From contig NC_087065.1 of NCBI RefSeq assembly GCF_963678635.1, positions 22,401,254 to 22,465,253 of the forward strand: a stretch of 64,000 nucleotides of DNA, given 5' to 3'. Numbering within the stretch: the first letter of the stretch is position 1; every line of letters starts with the position of its first letter. The notes below the pieces were generated by a model that was not told the origin of the DNA, ran no database searches, and worked only from the letters and a program-made list of their open reading frames with translations. The stretch is from Symsagittifera roscoffensis (lineage: Eukaryota; Xenacoelomorpha; Acoela; Convolutidae). Of the stretch, positions 29,127 through 39,691 are shown one piece after another. Both the position numbers and the translations under genes were made by a program.

Positions 29127-29300
29127 GGCTCTTTTTCCTTCCCCCCCCCCCCACCTTACTCAAACATGAACTTTATAGTCTAACGAGTGGTTTTACAAGG
29201 TTAATTATGAAGACCAAATATGCTTGTTATGGCCTAATCGGACAAAGTGAACGGAAACTTCAAATATGAAAATTTGCAGGTGGGGGAAGGAAAAAGAGCC
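29127..29300 (+). mobile_element. MITE family B, copy 2, 8-bp TSD CAAAAGAA
   Basis: 174 bp, ends GGCTCTTTTTCCTTCCCCC and GGAAGGAAAAAGAGCC. Target duplication CAAAAGAA at 29119-29126 and 29301-29308. Confidence 0.8.
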
Positions 29301-29308
29301 CAAAAGAA

Positions 29309-30195
29309 AATTCAATTGAAATCTTACAAAATCGGAAAATAGAAAACACTCCCAAAATGACGACCTTGTGATGGCTGAGTTTTTTAAATTTTTGATAAGG
29401 AAAAGCAAAGGCGATGTCCTAAACGAAAATGCCGAAAACAAAAACAACTGAAATCATGAACACGATTAGAAGGCACCCATTGGACATCCAAACAGGTTAA
29501 ATTGTTACTGTGGAGCTAGTCACAAAAGTATACAACTACTAAGTTTTGCGAAAGAGGAATTGGCATCAGACAAAGTTCAGCAGTAGACTGAAATAACTAT
29601 GTACACGAAGAAGGTGCGCATTTTCGCTAAGCAATCCACAAACAATTGGCGGAAAAAGTTTCCCCGTGGAAATTGATGATTGTTGCTTCGTTAAAAGAAA
29701 GTGTAATAGGGGACGAGCGGTAAATGAGCAATGGTTTTTGTCCTATTCAAGGATCAAAAATTATTTCGGAGGAAAGGAATTTTTATGCAGATCTTGGAAA
29801 CAATGGCTTTTTGCACAAAACCGTGAAGCATTCAGAGAATTCTGTTGACCCAAACATAGGAGCATGTACTAATCGTGTGGTTTGAAATGTATTTGAAAAC
29901 TTGCCAAATTCGAAAACAAAAGACGTTGGGGAGCTCATAGATAGATCACGGTTAGATTCCTATCAGTGTTTATCTGTTTGAACCGTTTCTCGATGATATT
30001 GGTGATTTGAATCCACCTCAAATATATACATTTTTTGATTTTTCAGAAGGTGGGGGGGGGTAGTGTTAAGGCTATACTTTTAATTTTTTGTGATAGAACA
30101 CCAAAATAGCGGAAAATGCCTGGAAAATTCAAAAAAGTGTTTTGAGTATTTGTTCCAACTTTCAAAAAAAAAATATTGGAGGTATGTGCTTGGTG
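29309..30195. other. No gene recognised
   Basis: Intronic AT-rich DNA. A 60-codon plus-strand frame near 29.7 kb has no supporting features. A G-run lies at 30051-30060. Confidence 0.3.
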
Positions 30196-30203
30196 TGTTT
30201 TTT

Positions 30204-30413
30204 GGCTCTTTTTCCTTTCCCCCCCCCCCCCCACCTCACACGAGCTTCATTTTTTTTAGTGTAACGAGTGGTTTTACGAGGTTGAGTATGAAGACCAAAT
30301 ATGTTTGTCGTGGCCTTATTAGTCTGTATGTAAATTTTCATAACAATCCGATAAAGTGGTCAACAAATTTACATGTAAAAATTTGCAGGTGGGGGGGAAA
30401 AGGAAAAAGAGCC
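30204..30413 (+). mobile_element. MITE family B, copy 3, 8-bp TSD TGTTTTTT
   Basis: 210 bp, ends GGCTCTTTTTCCTTTCCCCC and GGGGAAAAGGAAAAAGAGCC. Target duplication TGTTTTTT at 30196-30203 and 30414-30421. It lies only about 50 bp from the BEL/Pao 3' LTR. Confidence 0.8.
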
Positions 30414-30462
30414 TGTTTTTTTTATTCGGACGAGTTCTTGGTTTCTCCAGACGGTGCGCGCG

Positions 30463-30922
30463 TATTCTGGCCTTTTTTATAACTTTTTTATAACTTATAA
30501 AAACAGGAAACAGAATCGGTTTAATTCAAGAGAATCAATAAACGGCGAATTTTAGTAAATTTTTATTGCACGGAATTAGCAACAACATTACACGTATCAA
30601 GTTAAAAAGTGGGCTTATTCATGCCCTGATTTGTGTGATTTATGTGTTTTTTCACAATCAGTTCATACTTATTTCACGCAGTTTAATTAACAGAAACTCA
30701 ATTGCAAACCAATTTTGAACCGATTAAAATATTAGCATTTTATGTTCTGTCAGGTTCGGCTCAAATAGGATTCTCAAATGAAACGACTTAGGTGAGAATC
30801 GAACCCACGCCGAACTCCCCGGAACGCACTATGTATACGCTGAGCTTTATAGCTGATATTGCTAAGCAACTATACTGGCTTTATACTATACTTTCATACT
30901 TTAATGCTATGTAGCATTAACA
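30463..30922 (-). repeat. BEL/Pao 3' LTR (460 bp)
   Basis: Minus strand starts TGTTAATGC and ends GGCCAGAATA. 16 bp longer than the 444-bp 5' copies, the difference lying in a tRNA-like segment near 30825. The pol stop codon lies within its first 16 bases. Confidence 0.8.
30770..30860 (-). other. tRNA-like segment inside the LTR
   Basis: On the minus strand the LTR reads AAGCTCAGCG (box A-like) and, about 35 nt later, GGGTTCGATTCTCACC (box B-like). The second can fold as a T-arm: stem GTGGG/CTCAC and loop TTCGATT. No complementary acceptor stem is visible, so it is not a functional tRNA. It may be a captured tRNA or SINE piece. The three 5' LTR copies keep box B but lack the box A part. Confidence 0.4.
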
Positions 30923-32997
30923 TCCTCCACCCCCGAAGGAGCGAGAACCGGAACGAGCTTAACGAGCGGCCGAGTGTAGTTTTTGGAAACGGTTTTTAGG
31001 TTTGCGGAGCGGGCGGTGTTGTCTTTGCCGTAGTTTAGCGACGTTATGCGTGCTAGTGGGTAGTGGCCCCTAGGGCTAGTGGATTCAACTAACCACACCA
31101 TATCTCCCGTTTTCAAAGAGTATTCGGGAGGAGCATGCCACTTAACTCTTTTATTGAGTGTAGGGACGTACTCACTTAACCATCGCTGCCAAATTGCGTT
31201 TGCGTACGACTGCGCACGGGCATAGCGCTTAGAGTGAGAATAGTTTTCACTCGACCTTAGAGACGGAAACGTTAGACTGTGCTGACCTAAGAGGAAATGA
31301 TTCGGCGTCAAAGCCTCAAGACTATCGGGGTCGTCAGAAACGGGAGTGAGTGGACGGGCGTTTAGTGAACCTTCAACTAGGCACATGGTTGTGTTCAAAA
31401 TCTCGTCAGTCATCTTTCTTGACCCTAAGATTGCATAAAACACACGCTTACAACTGCGCACCATTCGCTCCCATGCTCCACCTTGATGTGGTGCACTTGG
31501 CGGATTATACTTCCACTTAATGCCTTTGTGTACGAGCGACAGTGGAGCTTCTGCGTTCCAATTTTTGATGCACAGAAGAAGCTCTTTTTCGGCTCCTACA
31601 AAGTTTGTTCCGTTGTCCAACCAAATTATTGAGGGTGTTCCTCGCCTAGACAAAAAGCGCTCGATAGCCATCACACATGAACTTGTGTCCATGGATGGAA
31701 CCAACTCAATGTGAATTGCGCGAGTCGTTAAGCAAGTAAATAGAAAACCCCAGCGTTTCTCGGAAGATCGACGAATGGTTACATGAAATGGTCCAAAATA
31801 ATTGACGCCGCAGTTCGATAACGGTGGCTGGCGGTATCCTAGACGCTCCGCGGGAAGGTCAGACATCATTGGAGTAACGGTTTTCGCTTTTCGCTTTCTA
31901 CAGCACACGCAATGTGTTTCAATAGCTCTTAGTGCAGATCTTAAGCGTAGTACAACAAATTGCTGATGAATGACGGAACGAAGGTAGTCGACTGACTGAT
32001 GTTCATGCTTAATGTGATAAAAACGGAGAAACAATCGGATTATGCGATGGCGGCTATCCAAAATTATTGGATGGCGAGTTTCGAATGCGGTTGCAGAGAG
32101 ACGTTGGATACGGCCGGTAGATCTAATTAAACCGTTCGGCCCGATAAAAGGCGAATACGATGATATACGGCACGACGTTTTCACATATTTTCCAGCTGCT
32201 AATTGTTTACTTTCAGCTGGGAATGACTCTAACTGCGAAAGTTGCAAAAGTTTTTCCTCTGAAATATCAAGTTCTGCTGGATCAATTATGGCCTTATCTG
32301 GTGATCTGAAATGTCTATGCTTAGGTGAGAGACTCAACATATATGCGACCAGTCGCTTTATCTTCGAGAACGAGCTATACTCTTCCCAAGGGAAGGCCAA
32401 GTCAGTCGAAACTGCAGTGCACAGAAAATTGGAAGAGACCTCTAAACCCTCGTTTAGATCGTAAACCGGACCAACCAGGCGAATTTTGTCAGTAACTTCC
32501 GTATTTGGATTGAAAGGCCAATCAGAAATTTTCAAAAAGGAAGGGCCGTTTACCCAACTGCTTTGCTTGAGGGAGTCAGCAGTAATACCTCTAGTTCCGG
32601 TGTCAGCGGGGTTGTCTCCACTCAAAACATGGAACCATTGGTCAATTGCTGTTGACTCCAGAATCTCGGCTACTCGATTGGCTACAAACACGGGCTGTTT
32701 GCTTGTCGAGTTCAACCACTGAAGGAAGGTTGTGCTGTCAGTCCACATGAACACTTTAGAAATACTCAGTGTCAGAGCTTTCTCGATATCATCCTTCAGG
32801 CGACTGGCAAGAAGTGCAGCCTGAAGTTCCAACTTCGGAATTGAAAGCATCTTCGTCGGGGCTACTCTTGCTTTACCGAAAACAAACGCTAGTTGACATT
32901 TGGAACAGGCGTTTTTCTGAGCTCGAAGGAATGCTACAGAATACAGAACAGAAAACGTCCAATGAGCTCTCAGCGAACATGTGCAGCTCAACCTCAT
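30907..32997 (-). CDS. pol: BEL/Pao Pol: RNase H and integrase part, 696 codons
   Basis: C-terminal part of the polyprotein. RNase H-like region in the first 150 residues (KLELQAALLASRLKDD, MWTDSTTFLQWL), linker, integrase zinc-binding region (HEHQSVDYL ... CVCC), integrase core, and a C-terminal domain (KTGDMVWLVE, GHYPLARI). In the core the second Asp (WLDNGTNFVGA) and the Glu (QGGAWERM) are present, but the position expected to be the first catalytic Asp reads Asn (GVNYFGPF, codon AAT at 31803-31801, residue about 399), a likely inactivating G-to-A change. The frame is connected to the RT frame only by a shift near 32.95 kb, so the ATG at 32997 is not the real start. Ends inside the 3' LTR. 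Confidence 0.8.
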   Translation of the reverse strand: MRLSCTCSLRAHWTFSVLYSVAFLRAQKNACSKCQLAFVFGKARVAPTKMLSIPKLELQAALLASRLKDDIEKALTLSISKVFMWTDSTTFLQWLNSTSKQPVFVANRVAEILESTAIDQWFHVLSGDNPADTGTRGITADSLKQSSWVNGPSFLKISDWPFNPNTEVTDKIRLVGPVYDLNEGLEVSSNFLCTAVSTDLAFPWEEYSSFSKIKRLVAYMLSLSPKHRHFRSPDKAIIDPAELDISEEKLLQLSQLESFPAESKQLAAGKYVKTSCRISSYSPFIGPNGLIRSTGRIQRLSATAFETRHPIILDSRHRIIRLFLRFYHIKHEHQSVDYLRSVIHQQFVVLRLRSALRAIETHCVCCRKRKAKTVTPMMSDLPAERLGYRQPPLSNCGVNYFGPFHVTIRRSSEKRWGFLFTCLTTRAIHIELVPSMDTSSCVMAIERFLSRRGTPSIIWLDNGTNFVGAEKELLLCIKNWNAEAPLSLVHKGIKWKYNPPSAPHQGGAWERMVRSCKRVFYAILGSRKMTDEILNTTMCLVEGSLNARPLTPVSDDPDSLEALTPNHFLLGQHSLTFPSLRSSENYSHSKRYARAQSYANAIWQRWLSEYVPTLNKRVKWHAPPEYSLKTGDMVWLVESTSPRGHYPLARITSLNYGKDNTARSANLKTVSKNYTRPLVKLVPVLAPSGVEDVNAT

Positions 32998-33988
32998 CTA
33001 CTGAGAAGTCAAAATAGCAACGAGGTATTTTGAGCTGCCCTAAAACTGGCAAGCCAGAGTGCCATTCAGTGAATCTGCGGCACAACTCAATTGGCAGTGG
33101 GTCGTCCCACTGTTGGCCACTCAATCTCCAGATATCTTTCAGTAACAAACGTGCGCGTACGGTATATGGGGCGACAAGACCTATGGGGTCGAACACGGAG
33201 GACACAAAACTAAAGACCGATCGCTGCGTAACAGAGTCTTTGAGTTCGCGGTTGACTCCTCTGCTCACAACCAACGTATCGGTGACGTGGTCCCATTTGA
33301 GACCGAGAACATGCGATGCGGTTTCCGGATTAATCGCAGCGGTAATAATTTCCTTACTGTTGTTAGCGCTGGTCTTAGGGGGATTTAGTTTCGAAGACAA
33401 ACTGGGAACGTTGCTAATAAATTTTGTAAGATTAAACCCACCCAACTTAAGCAGTTCAACTAAACTGCGACTTAACCTTAAAGCAGTTTCTGGGTTTTTC
33501 ACAGACCCAAGGTAGTCATCCATGTAAAAGTTGTTAAGCACGGCGCAAGCGGCATCGGGGTAACGATCTTGGTTATCGACGGCCGTTCGGCGAAGAGCAT
33601 AGTTAGCACATGTCGGAGAATCTTTCGCTCCAAATATATGCCTTGTATTTTGAAATACAGTCACATCTGCTGTGGGGTCCTCCCGCCACAAAAAACGCAA
33701 GGAACGTTGATCGCTTTCTAGTAAGCCGACCTGCATAAACATGCCTTCGATATCTGCGGAAATTGCGTATTTGTGCTCTCGGAAGCGCATTAAAACGAAT
33801 AAAAGGTTCTGAAGCAGATCGGGGCCGACTAGAAGGGAGTTATTCAGTGAATTGCCGTGAAATCTAGAAGCACCGTTTAAAACGCGCCGAACTTTGCCGG
33901 GTTTGTTCGGATTTAAAACTGGGTGGTGCGGTACGTACCATTCTCGGTCTGAACGGTTTTTTGAGTCGTGAGGGCTAACCGGGACCAC
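32873..33988 (-). pseudogene. pol: BEL/Pao Pol: reverse transcriptase part, 371 codons
   Basis: Contains BEL/Pao RT blocks: VRRVLNGASRFHGNSLN, SADIEGMFMQVGL, and the catalytic FYMDDYLGSV near residue 155. The last 40 residues of this frame are out of register: the correct continuation is in the frame of the 696-codon ORF, so a frameshift lies near 32950. Upstream, the same reading continues past an in-frame stop near 34095. RT motifs look intact, but the polyprotein cannot be made from this copy. Confidence 0.75.
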
Positions 33989-34630
33989 GTAACCCTTCTC
34001 GACATCACTTCGGATATCTGATGCGTTTTGAGTTTTCAGGTTTAAATCTTTCTCTAGACGCTTTTCAAGAGACTTAAGCTGGACTAACGAAGCCTAAAAG
34101 TTATCGGGAAGATATATATTGTCAGCAGCCCAGAGCATTCCGACAATATAACGACTGCCATCATGAATCGTGGTAGAGTCAAGAATTTTTTGTGCACGTT
34201 TATCAGCTGAGGAACGGGGATCAGCTTGTTTAAACGTGCCATACGACTCTAGCTCGTACCATTTCTTCACTTGTTAAGCAAGTGCTACGTCTTCAACATT
34301 GCACTTGAAAGTGGTGGCTCGAACACCAATTGGTGATGGAAGTGGGCCACTGAGAACCCAGCCAATGGGCATACGGACAGCGACAGGAGTGTTTTGATTT
34401 CGTCCTTGGAAGTATTCGAGAGGCTTGATTGCATGAAAGACATCCTGCCCTAATATCATCTCAACGTCGGAATAGTTGTAGACAATAGGTTTAATTGGCT
34501 GTAGATGTGGAAACCTGTCTTGGAGAATGATAACGTCAATGGTTTCGGAACCAACGCTCAAACTGTCTTTCACAAACGGCGTAACCCTAAACGAGTATTC
34601 ATGGTGGTCGAATTTGGCAAAAACATTCAC
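33989..34630 (-). pseudogene. pol: BEL/Pao Pol: protease to RT linker, interrupted
   Basis: From the ATG at 34630 the frame encodes a typical BEL/Pao protease and post-protease region (VDVIILQDRF-like stretch, MILGQDVFHAI, MPIGWVLSGPL), then a TAA at 34276-34274. The same frame continues protein-like (KKWYELESYG) to a second stop near 34095 and then towards RT. Two nonsense mutations therefore lie between protease and RT. Confidence 0.65.
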
Positions 34631-35354
34631 TTCGACTTGTTGCGTGGGAACGGATTCCGTCGAATTGAAGCCGTTTACCAGAATATCTAGCTGTTGGCCA
34701 GTTAAATTTAAACGCTGTGCTAGGCCCGTCGAGACCCATGAGTGCTAGGCCCGCCGAGACCGAGACACAGGAATCGCACATTAAAAGAGCAGTGGTCACA
34801 TCTGTGTGTGAATTTATTTCCAATTGAAGCACAGGAAGGAGTCCCGTTAGCTTCTTGTAAGACGACGAACCGGCTACGTTCGATGACGAAGTTTGCGGCT
34901 TATTCCGGTTCGGCGGGGCGGTACTGTTTGAATTCGAATGGCTTGCATTATTGCTACTGTTTAACTCTTTGTTTGCAGACCTTACGCTGAAAACTTTCTC
35001 AGCACCATGTAACAAGACATTATGGGTGCTTTCACAACCAGGCTTAGTGCATTTGCGGGCTTTAGGGCATTTTCGGAACATGTGGTCAGGTTGAAAGCAA
35101 GCAAAACACAACCTATTTTGTGCGGAGAATTGAGCTCGTTGAGTTGGGGTCTTTTCCTTAAACACAGAACAACTCCAGAGTGGGTGTTTACCATTGCACT
35201 GGAGGCACGGAGCATAATTTGGTTTTTCAACTTTTGAAGCAGCGGCAAAAACTTTTGTAGGTGGTTTATGGAAACCAGTCTTTGGAATCTCCTCAGGTCG
35301 TGACTTATTCTGACTCACACGCATAAGTTCATGTGCTTCAGCCTTGTCGCGGAG
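34599..35354 (-). pseudogene. gag: BEL/Pao Gag zinc-knuckle and protease start
   Basis: The frame carries paired Cys/His knuckles typical of BEL/Pao (CLQCNGKHPLWSC, CFACFQPDHMFRKC, CTKPGCESTH) and then the start of the protease (TALLMCDSC). It is in the same frame as the upstream gag ORF, separated only by the TAG at 35357-35355. Near 34720-34765 a short tandem duplication (GCTAGGCCCG repeated) shifts the frame, after which this frame reads nonsense. Confidence 0.65.
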
Positions 35355-36849
35355 CTAATCATTAAAGTCTAAAACGGTTGGCTGTCTCCAACATTTTTTT
35401 ACAGAGTGGAGAGACCATGACTCTTTCATATTTGGAGGCAATTTTGAAATAACTTGATTCAAAACGGATGTACTCTTCAAGTCATACTCATATCCTAACG
35501 ATTTTAAAACTGCGACAAGACTGGATATACAGGAAGCGAAACTGATAATGCTTTCTGAATTGTGCATTTTGAGAGGTGGAAAATTCGAAAGTTTTTCAAG
35601 ATGAGCTGCCACAATTGTCTGTTTTTGTCCAAATTTCCTCTCTAGAGTTTTCAAAGCGTCCTTGTAGAATACTCCACTGTAAGCGAATTCGGCAATTGCA
35701 TTCTTCGCTTTGCCTGAAACGAGAGTTTTGAGATATGTCAGTTTGACATCATCACTTAAAACTTTTGCATCGATTGCACTTTTGAACTGACCAAACCATT
35801 CAGGCCACTGCAACGGATTTCCGTCGAAAGAAGACAATTTCCATTCAGGCAAGGGACCTTTCTGGCTCAGTGTCAAGATTTCAGCTAGATCTTGATCTGC
35901 GATTGGTTTACTGCTCGAGGACGTAAATGGGCCATATTGTTTGTTCTCATTTGTATAAGGCGCCATCAGCGGTTTTGAATAGATTGCGGCGTCTAAAGTT
36001 TTAGGATCACCGACATAAAAAGTTGTTCCTCCGCTAGAGAGCGGTTGAACATTCCATGGCTGTGTGACATAATATGAGTTAGGGGAGAAGGTGACTGTTG
36101 GAGGATTGAGAGGACCAACGTTAGTTGGTAAAAGCGGTTGGTACACAAAATTTGCGGAAATAATTGGGAAAAAGGTTTGTTGAGCAATGGGCATTGAGCT
36201 CGTCGGGATATTAGAATGATGAAAACTACTCTGCATCAAAGGGTTGTAGTTGTATAGCTTGGTCGAAGGTAGCTGTTCCTGTGGCTCATACGTACTGTTT
36301 AACTTTGGGTTTGGCAAGCGGACACTTGTATTTGATGTATGAGGGACGTTAACACTCTGTGAGTTTATACACGTGGTTTCGAAATAATCAGCAAATGGAT
36401 GTGAGTTATTAATCATCGTCAGATTTCGACTGAAAGGCGGTTCAATACTTGAAAATGACAAGAACTCGGAAGCTGGTTCCAGATTGACACTTTGGACTGG
36501 GGCCACGGGCTGAACTATCTCCTGAGTTGGGAATTGAGTGTTCACCCAACTTCTTGTCCTGTCTTCCTCCATTTGGTTCTCCTGAACGGCCATTGCCAAT
36601 TTCGATCTGCTACGACGAAATTCACAAATTTCAGAGGCGTCTTCCAGATATTCAGCCTCTTCGATAGTTGCTTCAGCTAGCTTTTGACGGCTTTCCTCTA
36701 CAACCACATCACAAGATCAAGTTGACCCTTCATCGACTGAATCTGGATCTCTTGCTTTTTCAAACGAAGCTTAGCCTCTACTTGGCGTTCAACTTCTTCG
36801 CGGCTAATTTTTGCAAGGGCTGCTTCTCTTCGACGCTCACTCGAAGTCA
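35355..36849 (-). pseudogene. gag: BEL/Pao Gag second part, frameshifted copy A
   Basis: Encodes an Arg/Glu-rich helical start (MTSSERRREAALAKI), a Pro/Ser/Asn-rich middle and a capsid-like region (LSSFDGNPLQWPEWFGQF, KLTYLKTLVSGKAKNAI) typical of BEL/Pao Gag. Relative to copies B and C it has a two-base insertion near 36713 that shifts the frame, and it ends at an in-frame TAG at 35355. The ATG at 36849 overlaps the stop of the preceding gag ORF (ATGA). Confidence 0.7.
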
Positions 36850-37293
36850 TTGATGCAGTCTTAGAACGCTGTGAAAGGGGTTTCTTGGAACGGACGGATT
36901 CGCTTGGCGTTGGGGTTTAGCAGTTGCTACCTGGTCCTCTTGATGTTTAATTTGAAAGTAATTTTTAGCTAGACCTAATACATCGTCATGTTTTGCAGTG
37001 GTAGATCCTAGGTAAAATTCAAGTTGATTTATTGTTTCAGCAGCGTTGTTGCTGTGCATAGACAAAGATTTAAGCTCATCATTTTTCTCCATAATTTTTT
37101 GTAAGCAAATGCTAGATTTTTCTATGTAGTTTTCAATTTTAGCTAGTCTATCATTCGCACTTATATATTCCGTAATTTTGGCATGGTAATCGAAAAGATT
37201 TGTTTCTAACTCTTTCCTGGCAAGATAAACTTTGTTTAGCTTCTGGCCGAGATCAAGCTCCATTTTGAAATATTTGTTTCTAAATAAGAGCAA
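36847..37293 (-). CDS. gag: BEL/Pao Gag N-terminal ORF, copy A (148 aa)
   Basis: Helical, coiled-coil-like protein rich in Glu, Lys and Leu (LDLGQKLNKVYLARKELETN...). It precedes the Arg/Glu-rich gag frame and overlaps it by four bases. The same two-frame arrangement is seen in copies B and C, so it was present before duplication. It may reflect a frameshift in the parent copy or a genuine two-ORF gag. Confidence 0.6.
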   Translation of the reverse strand: MLLFRNKYFKMELDLGQKLNKVYLARKELETNLFDYHAKITEYISANDRLAKIENYIEKSSICLQKIMEKNDELKSLSMHSNNAAETINQLEFYLGSTTAKHDDVLGLAKNYFQIKHQEDQVATAKPQRQANPSVPRNPFHSVLRLHQ

Positions 37294-37464
37294 AAAAAAA
37301 TAGTGTCGGTTGACGGAATCAAACTAGAGTCAATTCAAGTAGCCGCTTCCTATACCGAACGAGAAGATCCTCGCAAGACCCTACGATTCTCGTTGCCTAC
37401 GGAACAGAAGGAAAACAAACTACAAGATTGAAAATAAAGATGAATTTAACTAATCAAAAAAAAA

Positions 37465-38151
37465 TCAAGGTTTATAATGCCTAACAAATGTTAAATATTC
37501 TTCGACTGTTGTCATTTGTGAAATCTTTTGCTTATCTGCTTTTCTTTTCCTTGAACTTGGTCGACGACTTTTATTTTTATTGATAAGTTCGGACAGATTG
37601 GGGAAATATCGTCGAATGATTCTCAAATTTTTTATTTCTAAAAACGCCGGAGGATGAATTATTTTAAGCTTACGAATTAATTCTTTATTGCTAGCTTTTC
37701 TTTTTGATATTAAATGTTTGGTCACATTAATTGTTAATATTCCTGTTTCAACCAAACGTCCCTAATTATTAGGGGTATTTTGACTGTGTACGTAAATAAT
37801 GGCTGATATTTTGTTTTTATACTCTTCTAAAATTTTAATCAGACTTTCTGGTGTAAGTGGGTTATCGTTGTTTGATCTATGCTTGCTCAATGAATTATTT
37901 ATAACATCGTGCCAAATTATAAAGTTTTTCTCTATCATACATTTTGGGGAATTGCTTAAAAGATATTGAACAGTCTTTTGCCGGTTATTTGCATTCAAAT
38001 TAAAGCTTAAACCTGGAACTGCTTTAAAAGTGTCGTCGAGGCGTTTTTGTAGAGTTAATGGTAATGTATTTACGGAGTGATGGAGAGAACTCGCAGCAAT
38101 GATGAACACCATGGGAGTGATAAGCGATACGATTGTTTTAATGGCAATCAA
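37465..38151 (-). pseudogene. Upstream secreted-type ORF, copy A, broken by one stop
   Basis: Same ORF as the 228-aa copies B and C. In copy A a TAC codon is TAG (near 37762), leaving 129 and 96 codon pieces. See copy C for the protein description. Confidence 0.65.
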
Positions 38152-39247
38152 TTTAAGGAGTCTGTTGATGTAAAGTCGTCACATAGAAATGAAAAAAAAT
38201 AAAAAAACAAATTTATCACGATAAGAACTTTAAGAACCCTTAGCCGAGGGTTTTCTAAGGTTTTGCTAAGACTTCGATTCAGTACTATTTAAGTTAACGC
38301 GTACGGTTTATCGGTTAAACTCAACGACGTTACGACGAAACGGTAGTAGTAACGGTCGCGGCGGTATGCGGCCGAAAACGGGGCGAGCCGAGCAAATTTT
38401 TTAAAGTTTATCCAACCACTGGAGGAAACCGAGGTAGGGATTCACTCAAAAAACTTGCTCGACACGATTGACGGTTTAAACGTTTGAACGGGCGAGACGA
38501 AAACGGTGTTTTCCGATTTTGCTCTAAATTCGGGCAAAAAAAAAAAAAAATTTTCTCAGTGAAAGTTTTGGGAAAAGTTGGAATAACTTTTTTTTTTTCG
38601 AGAAAATTTTTTTTTTTGAAAATTTTTATTTATTTTTTTGCGAAAGTTTTTTGGAAAATTTTCTGAATTTTTTTTTCTTAAAATTTTTTGGGTTCGAGAT
38701 TATCCTGGGGTAATAGGGTACTGGGTGTGAACTAGGATTAGGTATCTAGTACGGTCTTAATCGGTTTGCAATTAACAACATCTATGTAATTTTATAACAC
38801 TGATAATCAAAAAAGTAGCACTTTTTTTGGTTAAAAAACTAGCACAAATTAGAGTCTAAAAGTTAGTTGAAAGCACAGGTTCGATCTTACAAGTTTTTTG
38901 CAGGGAGTCCAAAAGTACACGAAGATTCCACAGAAAAACCACTTTCCGCCTTGTGTGATGTCGGCCTTCTGGCTTGTCGGCTTTGTTTTGACTTGTGGTG
39001 CTTTCCCCGTTTTTGACTTGAGGTCACACGACATTGTGGAGGGCTCCTTGATTTGGAGAATGAGGTCGCCCAAAATTGTGCAGGGGTCGTTCCTTGCTTC
39101 AATTTGAGGTCGCACAAAATTGTGCAGGGGTCGTTCCTTGCTTCAATTTGAGGTCGCCAGGGGTCGTTCCTTGATTCAATTCGAGCTCGCATTAAATTGT
39201 GTTCGGGTCGGTCCTCAGTTGTGTGTTCCCGAGTCGCGGCACCAAAA
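38152..39247 (-). other. BEL/Pao leader, copy A
   Basis: Non-coding. Holds T/A homopolymer runs (38535-38700) and direct repeats of about 44-48 bp near 39050-39180 (GGGGTCGTTCCTTG words). Next to the LTR is TGGTGCCGCGACTCGGGAA on the minus strand, a primer-binding-like site. Confidence 0.6.
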
Positions 39248-39691
39248 TATTCTGGCCTTTTTTATAACTTTTTTATAACTTATAAAAACAGGAAACAGAA
39301 TCGGTTTAATTCAAGAGAATCAATAAACGGCGAATTTTAGTAATTTTTTATTGCACGGAATTAGCAACAAGATTACACGTATCAAGTTAAAAAGTGGGCT
39401 TGTTCATGCACTGATTTGTGTGATTTATGTGTTTTTTCACAATGAGTTCATACTTAGTTCACGCAGTTTAATTAACAGAAACTCAATTGCAAACCAATTT
39501 TGAACCGATTAAAATATTAGCATTTTATGTTCTGTCAGGTTCGGCTCAAATAGGATTCTCAAATGAAACGACTTAGGTGAGAATCGAACCCACGCCGAAC
39601 TCCCCGGAACGAGCTATATAGCTGATATTGCTAAGCAACTATACTGGCTTTATACTATACTTTCATACTTTAATGATATGTAGTTTTAACA
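39248..39691 (-). repeat. BEL/Pao 5' LTR, copy A (444 bp)
   Basis: Minus strand starts TGTTAAAAC and ends GGCCAGAATA. Adjoins the leader of the only copy with a full gag-pol. Followed by host flank that also follows copies B and C. Confidence 0.8.

Noticed and set aside
30770..30860. A functional tRNA gene in the LTR
   Set aside because: T-arm and box-like words are present, but no acceptor stem can be formed.
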